Shown here piece after piece: positions 10,862 through 23,479 of a stretch of 64,000 bases of DNA. The number at the start of each line of letters is the position of its first letter. The first letter of the stretch is position 1. The DNA is from Lolium rigidum (taxonomy: Eukaryota; Streptophyta; Magnoliopsida; Poales; Poaceae): the NCBI RefSeq assembly GCF_022539505.1, contig NC_061514.1:342100644-342164643 (forward strand), given 5' to 3'. Below the pieces are notes generated by a model. The model did no database searches. It had not been told where the DNA came from and saw nothing but the letters and a program-made list of their open reading frames with translations. The position numbers were made by a program, and so were the translations under genes.

Positions 10862-12118
10862 ATGTCTTCTAGTGATGAGAAAATTGTTAACCAGAAAAAC
10901 AAGAATTCTGCTGATGTGATGACATGGAGGGAGTATGAAGCTCTTCGTAATGAGATGCGACGTGAATTCCGTACTCAGGACGATGAACTTAGGGGGACTG
11001 TTCAGGAGATCTCCCAGAAGCTGGATGCTACTATGAGACTGTCACTACAATGAAATATCAAATGACGGATATCCAGTGCAGTCTTCAAGTTTTGCAACTA
11101 GCTGTTGATAATCTCACTCAACAACAGCAACAAGAAGAAGAAGACCATGATCTTCAGGATGAAGCACCTGGAGTTGGTCGTGGTGCTGGACGTGGTAACC
11201 GTGGTCGTGGCTTTGTTGAACTCGGAGCTCGCCGTGCCTATCCACAACAGCAAGACGATGGTTTGGGTAAGCCAAAGTTCTCAATACCCAAATTTGAAGG
11301 AGGTGCTGATGTTGAAGAATACCTCACTTGAGAGCTGAAGATTGAGAAGTTGTGGCGCCTACATGACTATACTGAAGATAGGAAGGTTAAGCTTGCTTCT
11401 TCAGAATTTGATGGCTATGCATTGCGTTGGTGGGATGGAGTTACACGTACTCGTCAGGAAGATAACGAATTGCCGCTCTTACATGGCGCGAGATGAAGGT
11501 CATTATGCATGCTTGGTTCGTTCCCACTAACTATTTGCGTTCTATATATGATAAGTTGACCCTATTGAGACAAGGTGTGAAGACTGTTGATACTTATTTC
11601 ATGGAGATGGAGATGTTTATGCAGCGTGGCCGTGTCCATGAGTCAATTCAGATGACAATGCAGCGTTTCCTACATGGTTTGAAGTATGATATCAAGGCAT
11701 TGTTCGCAGTTACACTACAATGAATGAGTTGCTACATCATGCAAGAGAAGCTGAAGCACAGTTGGCTGAAGAAGCGCAAATCAAAGGTCGTGCTACGGGA
11801 GCTGGGCGCTACACGCCTAGGGTGCCCCTATCTACGGCGCCGGCGCCATCTTCGCGCTCCGCACCTTATTCGACTCCGTCTAGCAAGTCGGTCTCCAATG
11901 TGAACACAAAGAAGCCCGATCATGCTGCCAGTACGAGTGGTTCTAGTATCTCTACTGCGCGCAACCACGATATGAATTGTCATACATGTGGTGGAAAGGG
12001 TCACTTCAAGAGAGATTGTCATAACCGCAAGGTCATGATTATCAATGAGGACAATGAGTATGAGACTGGAGATGATGTTGATCCATATGCTCCAGAAGAT
12101 GATGACTATGACAGTTGA
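10862..12118 (+). pseudogene. Broken gag of the CRM-like element
   Basis: It begins MSSSDEKIVNQKNK. Recognisable blocks are RGAGRGNRGRG, KPKFSIPKFEGG, a gag core around WWDG and FVPTNYLRS, and a CCHC zinc knuckle (C-HTC-GGKGH-FKRDC) near 11980-12020, ending in an acidic tail. Breaks: a stop after about 63 codons with frame change near 11050, a TGA at 11329-11331 where Trp is expected, a one-base loss near 11480, and another frame change near 11720. Confidence 0.85.
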
Positions 12119-15100
12119 TGGTGTAGATGCTTATCCGTCCGATGCTCGCACTATTGTTGTGTCTCGGCGTGCTCTTAATGTGTTGCCAAGTGCATCTACT
12201 CAGCGCTGCAATTTGTTTCAAATAAAGGCTTTAGTTGGTCCTGACAAGGCTTGCAAGGTCATTATTGATGGCGGGAGTTACCGCAATTTAGCAAGCAAGG
12301 AGTTGTGTACCAAGCTGAAGTTGAAGTATCTACCGCACCCACATCCATACTATATTCAGTGGTTGAGTGACAATGATGAGATGAAGGTAAACCACATGGT
12401 GCGTGTTGAGTTTGAGATTGGACCGTATAAGGATTCCATTGATTTTGATGTGGTTCCTATGACGGTGTGTCATCTACTATTGGGTCGGCCATGGCTCTAT
12501 GACCGTTCTGTGCAACACAATGACCGTGCCAATACATATCACTTGGAGTTCAAGGGCAAGAAAATCGACTTGCAGCCTATGTCACCACAGCAAATTGTCA
12601 ATGAATCTCGTCAGAAAGTTGAAGTCAACTTGGATGATGCACCTATAGATAGGCGAGAGAATTGTAATGTCGTGAGTGATATAACGAAAAGTGAGAGAGT
12701 GAATTCCTTAGTCTTATTAGCCACCAAAGAGGACATGAGAGAATTTAGTGAGGATCCTACTGCCATGCCTCTTGTGCTCATGTACAAGGGTGAGGTTTTG
12801 GTTTCTAACGACATGACCCCTATTTCTCTTGGTGTTTCTAGTGTTTTACAGGAATTCAGCGACGTGTTTCCGGAGGAGGTAGCCGCAAGATTGCCACCAT
12901 TGCGTGGTATTGAGCATCAAATAGATTTGATCCCCAGCGCCTCGCTGCCCAATAGGGCGCCATATAGGACGAACCCCGAAGAGACGAAGGAGATACAGAA
13001 GCAAGTACAAGCGCTACTCGACAAAGGTTATATCCGTATAAGACTTAGTCCTTGTGATGTTCCTGTTATTCTAGTTCCTAAGAAAGATGGTACATGGCGC
13101 ATGTGTGTAGATTGTAAAGCGATAAACAACATTACTATTCGATATCTTCATCCTCTTCCCCGTTTAGAGGATATGCTAGATGAATTGAGTGGTGTTGCTG
13201 TTTTCTCTAAAATTAATTTGCGTAGTGGTTATCATCAAATTAGGATGAAAGAGGGGGATGAATGGAAAACAGCCTTTAAAATAAAATCTGGTTTATATGA
13301 GTGGTTAGTAATGCCTTGTGGTTTAACTAATGCACCTAGCACTTTCATGAGACTGATGAACCATGTTTTGCGTGATTTTATTGGCAAGTTTGTGGTTGTA
13401 TACTTTGATGACATATTAATCTACAGCCGCAATGAATATGATCATACTATACAATATTCGTCATGTTTTGCAAGTGTTGCGTGATAATAAACTTTATGGT
13501 AATTTTGAGAAGTGCACATTTTGCAAAGATAAGGTCATATTTCTGGATTATGTTGTCTCTAAGCATGGCGTAGAAGTAGATGTGTCTAAAATTGAAGCTA
13601 TTCAAAATTGGCCTACTCCCATGAATGTGAGTCAAGTAAGAAATTTTCATGGTCTATAGAAGATTTGTGCCCAATTTTAGTACTATTGATGTACATTTGA
13701 ATAAATTGACTAAAAAGGGTGTTGCCTTTGAGTGGGGCGCAGCCCAAGATCATGCTTTTGATGAACTGAAAAGATTGTTAACTTCTCGCACCGTTGTTTG
13801 CACTTCCTGATTTCAATAAACAATTTGAGATTGAATGTGATGCTAGTGATATTGGAATTGGTGGTGTATTGATGCAAGAGGATCGTCCAATTGCATATTT
13901 TTCTGAGTAACTTTCTGGTGCTAAGTTGAACTACCCTATATATGATAAAGAATTGTATGCTTTAATTAGAGTTCTTGAGGTTTGGCAACATTATTTGTGG
14001 CCAAAATAATTTATCATACATTCTGATCATGAAGCTTTAGAATATCTGAAAGCTCAATCTAACTTGCATAGGCGTCTTGCTAAGTGGGTTGAGTTCATTG
14101 AGTCTTTTCCATACATTATCAAGCATAAGAAGGGAAAAGATAATATTGTTGCTGATGCTCTATCTAAGAAGAATATGCTATTAACTCAACTTGATGTTAA
14201 AATTCATGGATTAGAGATATTATGTGATTTGTATGCTACCGATCATGATTTTGCTGAACCATATCGCTTGTGTGCATGGGAGAAATATCACATACATGAT
14301 GGATTCTTGTTTAGAGCTAACAAACTATGTGTTCTAGAATAGTCTGTGCGTTGCTCTTATTGCAGGAATCACATGCTGGAGGTTTAATGGGTCACTTTGG
14401 GCATGAGAAGATGCTACTCATGCTCGCTGATCATTTTTATTGGCCAAAGATGAGGCGGGATGTGGACAGGTATGTGAAGAGATGTATTACTTGCAACAAG
14501 TCCAAGTCCAAGCTGAAGCCTCACGGTTTGTATACTCCTTTACCGGCACCTACTACACCATGGGAAGACATTAGTATGGATTTTGTGTTGGGTTTTCCGC
14601 ATACTAAGAGAGACCATGATTCTATATTTGTGGTAGTGGATAGATTCTCTAAGATGTCACACTTTATTGCCTGCCACAAGAGCGACGATGCGTCGCATAT
14701 TGCTAAACTGTTTTTCAGGGAGATTGTACGTCTACATGGAGTCCCGAAAACTATTGTTTCTGATCGTGACGTGAAGTTCATGAGCTACTTCTGGAAGACT
14801 CTTTGGAGAAAGCCGGGGATGAAGCTACTTTTTAGCACTACTTGTCATCCCCAAACCGATGGTCAAACCGAAGTGGTGAATAGAACATTGTCACGACCGT
14901 TGAGATCCATGATCAAGAAGAACCTGAAGGAGTGGGAAGATTGTTTGTCTGCATGTGGAGTTTGCTTACAACAGGGCGGTACATTCTACCACAGAGTTGT
15001 GTCCCTTTGAGGTGGTGTATGATTTCAAACCCATTACTCCACTTGATTTGTTGCCTCTACCCATACATGAGAGAGTCAATATGGAGGCATCAAAGAGGGC

Positions 15101-15501
15101 AGATTTTGTGCGAAAGATTCATGTGAAGACTAAAGAGTTGATAGAGAAGAAAGGCAAGAGCAATGCTGCAAGGGTTACAAGAAGCGCAAGGAGATGTTGT
15201 TCAAGCCTGGTGATATGGTCTGGGTACATTTTCGCAAGGATAGGTTTCCGAAGCTACGGAAGTCCAAGTTGCTTCCTCGTGGTGCTGGTCCTTACAAAGT
15301 GCTTGTCAAGATCAACGATAATGCATACTCTATAGATCTTTCAATTGATGAGTTTGGTGTCAGGAATTCTTTCAATGTGGCTGATTTGACACCATATGAC
15401 GGAGAAGACCTTGGAGCGTCGAGGTCGACGCCTTTTGAAGGGGGAGATGATGAGGACATCCCTACTACACTACTACCTCCGTCATTGCAAGATAAAGACG
15501 A
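12119..15501 (+). pseudogene. Broken pol of the CRM-like element (protease, RT, RNase H, integrase)
   Basis: The aspartic protease motif is near 12265 (IIDGGS, altered from the usual D-T/S-G). RT spans about 12950-13440 and keeps the YFDDIL catalytic block, but the usual Asp of the SKxDL block is Asn (SKINL). A frame break follows near 13440-13460. RNase H (about 13640-14170) holds several stops. Integrase (about 14330-15000) keeps the H-H-C-C finger ([10 protein letters not shown]) and the Asp, Asp, Glu positions in SMDFV, VSDRD and QTEVVN. A GPY/F-like block follows (GAGPYKV near 15270), then [11 protein letters not shown], before the frame enters the 3' LTR at 15448. No canonical chromodomain is recognised. 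Confidence 0.85.
15448..15501 (+). repeat. First 54 bases of the CRM-like 3' LTR, cut by the gap
   Basis: It is near-identical to 8905-8958 (one visible G/A difference in AAGATGAAGACGA versus AAGATAAAGACGA). The remaining ~1.8 kb expected for this LTR is absent. Confidence 0.85.
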
Positions 15502-15601
15502 NNNNNNNNNNNNNNNNNNNNNNNNNNNNNNNNNNNNNNNNNNNNNNNNNNNNNNNNNNNNNNNNNNNNNNNNNNNNNNNNNNNNNNNNNNNNNNNNNNN
15601 N
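15502..15601. other. Assembly gap of exactly 100 N
   Basis: One hundred N, the customary placeholder for a gap of unknown length. Left of it is the start of a CRM-like LTR; right of it an unrelated LTR already four bases in. The two edges are not a biological junction. Confidence 0.99.
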
Positions 15602-18600
15602 ACATCCCAAAAAATTTCAATATTAAAATACATGCATTGCATTGGTAAGCATTGTGGCATATTTTGCATTCTCTAGGAAAATTTGAATAAACCTTAAGTC
15701 TGTAAATAAATCTTAAACCGAAAATAACCCATATAGGCCTAGGTGCCAAATTCGAATTTATTAAAATATTCTTCTTTAAACTAAAAGTGGTTACAAAATA
15801 TTCTACACTCAATAAGAAATCTAATGGTATTTTATTTAAAATTTTCAGACTTGGTTTGAGTCACTTTTGAAGTATTTTGGTTTTCTAATCAATTCCAAAT
15901 ATTAATTCAGAAAAACAATACATAGAAAAAAGAAGAAAAGAAAATAAAAAAAAAGTGCCACCACATGCAGCTCGTACGAGTCAGCCCAACCGTGTGATGC
16001 ATATGCGCACGTTCACGCGAAAGCTAGCGACGCAGAACGCAGCGCGTCCGCATTTCATTTCTTTTTGTGGCTGACAGGTGGGTCCTAAGGCCACGTTAGA
16101 GTCGCCATCAAGCTCCAGCCAAAGAGTTTATTCGTGCGTCGTATCAGTTTTCCGTTTCCATGCGTTTCTTCGTCGCTTGATTGCGGGCGATTTAAGCCAC
16201 CAATTGACGCACCGTTTCTTTCTACTTAAGCCCCAGCTTCTCCTCTTTATTTCCCCTCAAATCACACAGACCGAGAGCCCCTGTGCTGCTCGAATTTGAG
16301 CTCGCAAGTTCGCGGTACCGACGAGTTCCCGGGACGATTTCGGTGAGCACAGTCCATCTTTTGATCTCTAGTTTCTTCCAAACTTCCTATCTTTTCATTG
16401 CGCATCTCTCAGAATTTATTTCGCAATTTTTGGCGAACCACAGCGACGGTGCCGTCTTCATCCGTGAGCGCCGACAGCCTCGAGTAGACGCAGACGGGGA
16501 CGAGGAACACACCCACCTCTCGTCTGCGAACACCGTCCGCTACCTCCCGCGCCGCGAAGACCTCTAGAGCAGCGACCTCGCCGACCACCGCAGCCTCAGC
16601 TTCGTCCACACCCTCGGTGACGCTCAACCTCAACGTCCTGCCACCGCCGGTAGTTCCATCGTGTTGTGTTAAAGTCTGAATGCAGTTTAGATTATATCAG
16701 TAGACAGATACTACGTACATCATACGCCATTTGATTTTAATCTAAGGGCCTCATTACCCACTTACCCGAGCCATGCGTCCCATTCTTCTTGATTTTCTTT
16801 TCACGCATGTGTGCAGTGAGCTAATCATCATTTCACGTGATTTGCACTAGCTTATGCAAAAGTTCAAAATTGCATATCTCTAGCTGTAGGGCTCGGTTTT
16901 AGATAATTCTTGTTGCGTTGGTTTCGTAGTAAAATTATCTATCTAGTGATATTACAATTTCAAATTAATAACATTTCGAATTTGTATGTTGAAAATTGAA
17001 TGTAAACCTTATTTTAGTCATGTCTTCATATATACACATCCTTTTAAAATGAATTCCTTTGTGCAAAAATAAGATATTGAAGCACACAACCTAATACCAC
17101 ATCTGTTTAAACCATTTGAACTCATCCACTTCGAATAACTTCACATTGGACACCAAAAACTATTTATGCCATAGCACACAATCTATCAACCATTTTTGAT
17201 CAATCCCTTGTCCCTATTAGATTTATTGATCATAGACTTCCCATATTGTCCTAGATGCACTATCTTTCACAAATCATCTTGGCTCCATATACTTCAAATA
17301 AATCAAACCCTCAAGGCCATGTCTTATAAACCTAAACCCCATGACCAATGGTTCATTTTGCATACTGAATCAAGATACGTATTTTAACCAAGGATATAAT
17401 AAAATCAAATTATTCAATTGGATGTTGTTTGCTTGCTGCTTTACTCTTGAGTGGTGTGTTTACTGTGTGTTACTTTATTGTATAGATCGTACGGAGTGCA
17501 ACGAGTGTGATTGTGAGAAGTGTATGATCATCAAGTACCAAAAGGCAAGTGTCACTCATGTCCTATGTTTTCTATGCATGTAGTTTTTTTTATTTAGTAG
17601 ATATTGCATGTGTAGGATGTTTTCAAAGTATATGCTATGCTATGCTAATCCTATAGTCTTAGGATTCCTCTAGTTTCCCTTAAGTTGCCATCGTAGGTAG
17701 TTTTGCTTAGCCATGCTACTAGATACGTGGTTGGGATATCATGATGAGATGAGATGAAGAAAACTATGTTTTTGTTTTATAAATGAAAACAACTTGATGA
17801 ATAAAACACCTGGGCGGATTGGTACGAGTGGAGCGTCCCGCACGGTGAAAATTGGTGGGGTCCGCCGCCCAGGAACAAAAGAGATTGGACAGGTTTCATG
17901 TTTAGTAGCTTCTTGTACAGCCGCATGTCATATGGGCTCTGTCTTGACTAAGTAGGTTGTAGGGACCTGTCCCGACGTGACCAGCAGATGTAGATGTGTA
18001 GGTTGGTACGGGTCCGTCCCGAGGGCTCGTGGCCTTACTTCCGAAAATAGTCTCGTCTTAGTCTTCTCCCAACCATTTGAGCAAAATGAGCATCATGGTG
18101 GAAAAGGGGCTGACTAAGTCGTGCGGGTAAAGTGTACAAACCTCTGCAGAGTGTTAAAAACTAAGTACTTAGCCGTGTCCCAGGTTACGGACAACTTTGA
18201 GCAATTGGACCTGGAGCTATTGGAAGATCTCTCTCATCCCAATTTCATAATAAAACTTGATGGGTAAACTTGGGTAGCATTAAGCTGGACTCTAGTGTCT
18301 ATCCCTGGTGAGCCAGCGTGATGAGAACTTGGGTTCATGCTTTTAGGGTTACATTTTCAAAGACAAATGATGTTTACAAAAGATAGGGAAAATGCCTGCT
18401 TTTCTGCAAAGAGCCTAAACTCCACCAGCCAAATATACATGTAGGTATTAGGCGCCATTTGTGTCCACTAAATAGTGACATCTTGCCAATACATTCAAAG
18501 TATTGACCAAATGTTTTTGGCTGTAACTTTACTCGTTGCGTATATTTTGATAGACGAGTGAGATACGATGATTAGGGTTACGGGTCTATCCTCAACATGC

Positions 18601-18840
18601 TCGCTCGTGGCACATGAAGATGAAGGACTCCATGCTATATGTTTGTTCGTTGTAAAACTCGATGTAATGCTAGCCTTGTGCTATGCAATTTGTAAGTCAT
18701 TATGTATATATGGATCATGCGATGTAATAAAGATCTTTGTTTCTTGGTATTACATCTTAAACTGTGTGTGCTAGCGATTGATCCAGGGACTAGCACAATA
18801 AAGCACAGGGATCGGCACCCTACCGGGTGAGGTCACTACA
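15598..18840 (+). repeat. Array LTR 1
   Basis: The first four bases (TGTA by comparison with other copies) fall in the gap. It ends CACTACA. Variants distinguishing it: CAGTAGACAG at about 16697 where the others read CAGAGACAG, and CGTCCCGCACGG at about 17828 where the others read CGTCTGCACGG. Confidence 0.9.
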
Positions 18841-20229
18841 GATGGTATCAGAGCATTGTGTTGACCATAGGTTCGTGACCCTAGGTTTGGATTAGAAATA
18901 GGAAGACCCTAGGATGAAAAATCTATCTAATCCTACTTCTATTAAAAACATGGTTGATTTGTGAATTTCTAGTATTCTCACCTACTCCATCTTCAAAAAA
19001 TGTTTTCATCTTTCCTTAGAAAACCTACCTCATGAAAACCATCAAGGAAGTAGAGCCGATGACCTTCTCGCTCGAAGTGAGAGACAGATGCTTCACATGA
19101 TATTCTTCGACTCCGCAAGAAGTGTTGCATAGAAGACCAAACGAAAAACTTCAAGAAAGACTCCGATCCAAGCTTCACAATACCCAGAAGCAAGTCGAAG
19201 AAGTAAAAGAGGAAATTGAAGCAATTTAGATAGAAATAGACTAGACCACCATTAGTTATCTTTCATCGAACCAACGATATCGTATCAAAGTATTGATCTT
19301 ACCAAATTGTGGTATGACCATACCGGGTTGTTTGTGTTTGAATCGTGTTTCTTGATGTTTGTTAGATGTTGTTTGTGATATGAATTGTCTTGATCTGATG
19401 TGTTTGGGTAGGAACCTTCTTTAGAATCTTTTTATCTATTCTCATCTATACCCAACCCAGAGAACATTTTCTCGGCAACTCGCCATGAAGACAACAATAG
19501 TGAAGCCAACATCGATGTTTCCTATCAAGATGAAGAAGCATAGAGTGTGAGATACGCAAAACCTTAGCTAAGGATCGATAGAAATGTTTTCAAAACAGCT
19601 TTAATAATGGGGACTGAAACATTGATTCAATTCTCCATGGAAGATTTTATCAAACTTGTGAGGTTGACCAAGTGTTAGAATTCAAGATTCAATAAATCAA
19701 TTGCGAAGTAATGATCTGGGTGCAGGATGGATTGATCACCATTCCTACTACTCTTATTATTCGCTTTCGTAATGTTAACTTCGCGAATCTAGAGAGACAT
19801 ACCTACAAGTGAGATGTCTCCGATAAGCCTAAACCTTAGGGTGAAAAAAATATTATATCCTTATAGTATGGCAAGTGTTGCCAAACGTAGGACTATGTTT
19901 AGTTTGAAGGTCCAACCTCTAGCTGAAGAATAGTGGACGACCGTCGACGACATCTCGACAAGTAAGAAAACCTACTAGACTCAACTTGAAGATATATGGT
20001 GTTCACTATATGTAAACAACCCCTATTGGAGGTCGGAAGCCATAGGTATTTCAAGAGACGAACCCATGCCAAGTCATACCTAGGATGAACCCAACATGAA
20101 GCCAAGACCTAGTCTAAGCTATCAAACTTTCTTTTAAGGGTGGTAGCCCACCTCAACATATGTCAAACCCTATTTTCTTTCTAGCCTCTTCAAATCTCGG
20201 GACGAGATTTCTTTTAAGGGTGGTAGTCT
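18841..20229 (+). other. Array internal domain 1
   Basis: Primer-binding site TGGTATCAGAGC at 18843-18854. A short coding-like remnant (ATGAAAACCATCAAGGAAG at about 19033) is closed by stops. The purine tract with its leader, TTTCTTTTAAGGGTGGTAG, occurs twice, about 80 bases apart (20128-20146 and 20208-20226). A hairpin ATCTCGGGACGAGAT (20194-20208) precedes the second. No ORF worth calling. Confidence 0.85.
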
Positions 20230-23200
20230 CGTAACATCCCAAAAAAATTTCAATATTAAAATACATGCATTGCATTGGTAAGCATTGTGGCATATTTTGC
20301 ATTCTCTAGGAAAATTTGAATAAACCTTAAGTCTGTAAATAAATCTTAAACCGAAAATAACCCATATAGGCCTAGGTGCCAAATTCGAATTTATTAAAAT
20401 ATTCTTCTTTAAACTAAAAGTGGTTACAAAATATTCTACACTCAATAAGAAATCTAATGGTATTTTATTTAAAATTTTCAGACTTGGTTTGAGTCACTTT
20501 TGAAGTATTTTGGTTTTCTAATCAATTCCAAATATTAATTCAGAAAAACAATACATAGAAAAAAGAAGAAAAGAAAATAAAAAAAAAGTGCCACCACATG
20601 CAGCTCGTACGAGTCAGCCCAACCGTGTGATGCATATGCGCACGTTCACGCGAAAGCTAGCGACGCAGAACGCAGCGCGTCCGCATTTCATTTCTTTTTG
20701 TGGCTGACAGGTGGGTCCTAAGGCCACGTTAGAGTCGCCATCAAGCTCCAGCCAAAGAGTTTATTCGTGCGTCGTATCAGTTTTCCGTTTCCATGCGTTT
20801 CTTCGTCGCTTGATTGCGGGCGATTTAAGCCACCAATTGACGCACCGTTTCTTTCTACTTAAGCCCCAGCTTCTCCTCTTTATTTCCCCTCAAATCACAC
20901 AGACCGAGAGCCCCCAGGCTGCTCGAATTTGAGCTCGCAAGTTCGCGGTACCGACGAGTTCCCGGGACGATTTCGGTGAGCACAGTCCATCTTTTGATCT
21001 CTAGTTTCTTCCAAACTTCCTATCTTTTCATTGCGCATCTCTCAGAATTTATTTCGCAATTTTTGGCGAACCACAGCGACGGTGCCGTCTTCATCTGTGA
21101 GCGCCGACAGCCTCGAGTAGACGCAGACGGGGACGAGGAACACACCCACCTCTCGTCTGCGAACACCGTCCGCTACCTCCCGCGCCGCGAAGACCTCTAG
21201 AGCAGCGACCTCGCCGACCACCGCAGCCTCAGCTTCGTCCACACCCTCGGTGACGCTCAACCTCAACGTCCTGCCACCGCCGGTAGTTCCATCGTGTTGT
21301 GTTAAAGTCTGAATGCAGTTTAGATTATATCAGAGACAGATACTACGTACATCATACGCCATTTGATTTTAATCTAAGGGCCTCATTACCCACTTACCCG
21401 AGCCATGCGTCCCATTCTTCTTGATTTTCTTTTCACGCATGTGTGCAGTGAGCTAATCATCATTTCACGTGATTTGCACTAGCTTATGCAAAAGTTCAAA
21501 ATTGCATATCTCTAGCTGTAGGGCTCGGTTTTAGATAATTCTTGTTGCGTTGGTTTCGTAGTAAAATTATCTATCTAGTGATATTACAATTTCAAATTAA
21601 TAACATTTCGAATTTGTATGTTGAAAATTGAATGTAAACCTTATTTTAGTCATGTCTTCATATATACACATCCTTTTAAAATGAATTCCTTTGTGCAAAA
21701 ATAAGATATTGAAGCACACAACCTAATACCACATCTGTTTAAACCATTTGAACTCATCCACTTCGAATAACTTCACATTGGACACCAAAAACTATTTATG
21801 CCATAGCACACAATCTATCAACCATTTTTGATCAATCCCTTGTCCCTATTAGATTTATTGATCATAGACTTCCCATATTGTCCTAGATGCACTATCTTTC
21901 ACAAATCATCTTGGCTCCATATACTTCAAATAAATCAAACCCTCAAGGCCATGTCTTATAAACCTAAACCCCATGACCAATGGTTCATTTTGCATACTGA
22001 ATCAAGATACGTATTTTAACCAAGGATATAATAAAATCAAATTATTCAATTGGATGTTGTTTGCTTGCTGCTTTACTCTTGAGTGGTGTGTTTACTCGTG
22101 TGTTACTTTATTGTATAGATCGTACGGAGTGCAACGAGTGTGATTGTGAGAAGTGTATGATCATCAAGTACCAAAAGGCAAGTGTCACTCATGTCCTATG
22201 TTTTCTATGCATGTAGTTTTTTTTATTTAGTAGATATTGCATGTGTAGGATGTTTTCAAAGTATATGCTATGCTATGCTAATCCTATAGTCTTAGGATTC
22301 CTCTAGTTTCCCTTAAGTTGCCATCGTAGGTAGTTTTGCTTAGCCATGCTACTAGATACGTGGTTGGGATATCATGATGAGATGAGATGAAGAAAACTAT
22401 GTTTTTGTTTTATAAATGAAAACAACTTGATGAATAAAACACCTGGGCGGATTGGTACGAGTGGAGCGTCTGCACGGTGAAAATTGGTGGGGTCCGCCGC
22501 CCAGGAACAAAAGAGATTGGACAGGTTTCATGTTTAGTAGCTTCTTGTACAGCCGCATGTCATATGGGCTCTGTCTTGACTAAGTAGGTTGTAGGGACCT
22601 GTCCCGACGTGACCAGCAGATGTAGATGTGTAGGTTGGTACGGGTCCGTCCTGAGGGCTCGTGGCCTTACTTCCGAAAATAGTCTCGTCTTAGTCTTCTC
22701 CCAACCATTTGAGCAAAATGAGCATCATGGTGGAAAAGGGGCTGACTAAGTCGTGCGGGTAAAGTGTACAAACCTCTGCAGAGTGTTAAAAACTAAGTAC
22801 TTAGCCGTGTCCCGTGTTACTGACAACTTTGAGCAATTGGACCTCGGAGCTATTGGAAGATCTCTCTCATCCCAATTTCATAATAAAACTTGATGGGTAA
22901 ACTTGGGTAGCATTAAGCTGGACTCTAGTGTCTATCCCTCGGTGAGCCAGCCGTGATGAGAACTTGGGTTCATGCTTTTAGGGTTACATTTTCAAAGACA
23001 AATGATGTTTACAAAAGATAGGGAAAATGCCCGCTTTTTTTGCAAAGAGCCTAAACTCCACCAGCCAAATATACATGTAGGTATTAGGCGCCATTTGTGT
23101 CCACTAAATAGTGACATCTTGCCAATACATTCAAAGTATTGACCAAATGTTTTTGGCTGTAACTTTACCTGTTGCGTATATTTTGATAGACGAGTGAGAT

Positions 23201-23479
23201 ACGATGATTAGAGTTACGGGTCTATCCTCAACATGCTCGCCTGTGGCACATGAAGATGAAGGACTCCATGCTATATGTTTGTTCGTTGTAAAACTCTGAT
23301 GTAATGCTAGCCTTGTGCTATGCAATTTGTAAGTCATTATGTATATATGGATCATGCGATGTAATAAAGATCTTTGTTTCTTGGTATTACATCTTAAACT
23401 GTGTGTGCTAGCGATTGATCCAGGGACTAGCACAATAAAGTACAGTGGATCGAGCACCCTACCGGGTGAGGTCACTACG
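20230..23479 (+). repeat. Array LTR 2
   Basis: It begins CGTAACATCCC where other copies have TGTAACATCCC, a CTCG/CTG-type difference. It shares A at 23212, T at 23441, CCCCCAGGCTG (about 20911) and CATCTGTG (about 21093) with LTR 4. Confidence 0.9.

Larger units (their letters stand above)
8905..15501 (+). mobile_element. Decayed Ty3/Gypsy LTR retrotransposon, CRM-like chromovirus
   Basis: Order: 5' LTR 8905-10744, degenerate primer site, gag, protease, reverse transcriptase, RNase H, integrase, start of the 3' LTR at 15448, then an assembly gap. The RT has the stretch YEWLVMPCGLTNAPSTFMRL, of the type I associate with the CRM clade. The polyprotein frame runs on into the LTR, also reported for CRM elements. 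Several frameshifts and in-frame stops show it is not autonomous. The clade is inference; Gypsy assignment is firm from domain order (integrase after RNase H). Confidence 0.85.

Noticed and set aside
16078..16299. Short ORF starting MGPKATLESPSSS and others repeated in every array LTR as candidate genes
   Set aside because: They recur only because the LTR is repeated. They vary at their ends between copies (20711, 25344, 29979, 34617) and show no known domain or selection signal.
18843..18854. TGGTATCAGAGC as part of a tRNA gene
   Set aside because: Only the 12 bases complementary to the tRNA 3' end are present, directly after an LTR; no cloverleaf surrounds them.
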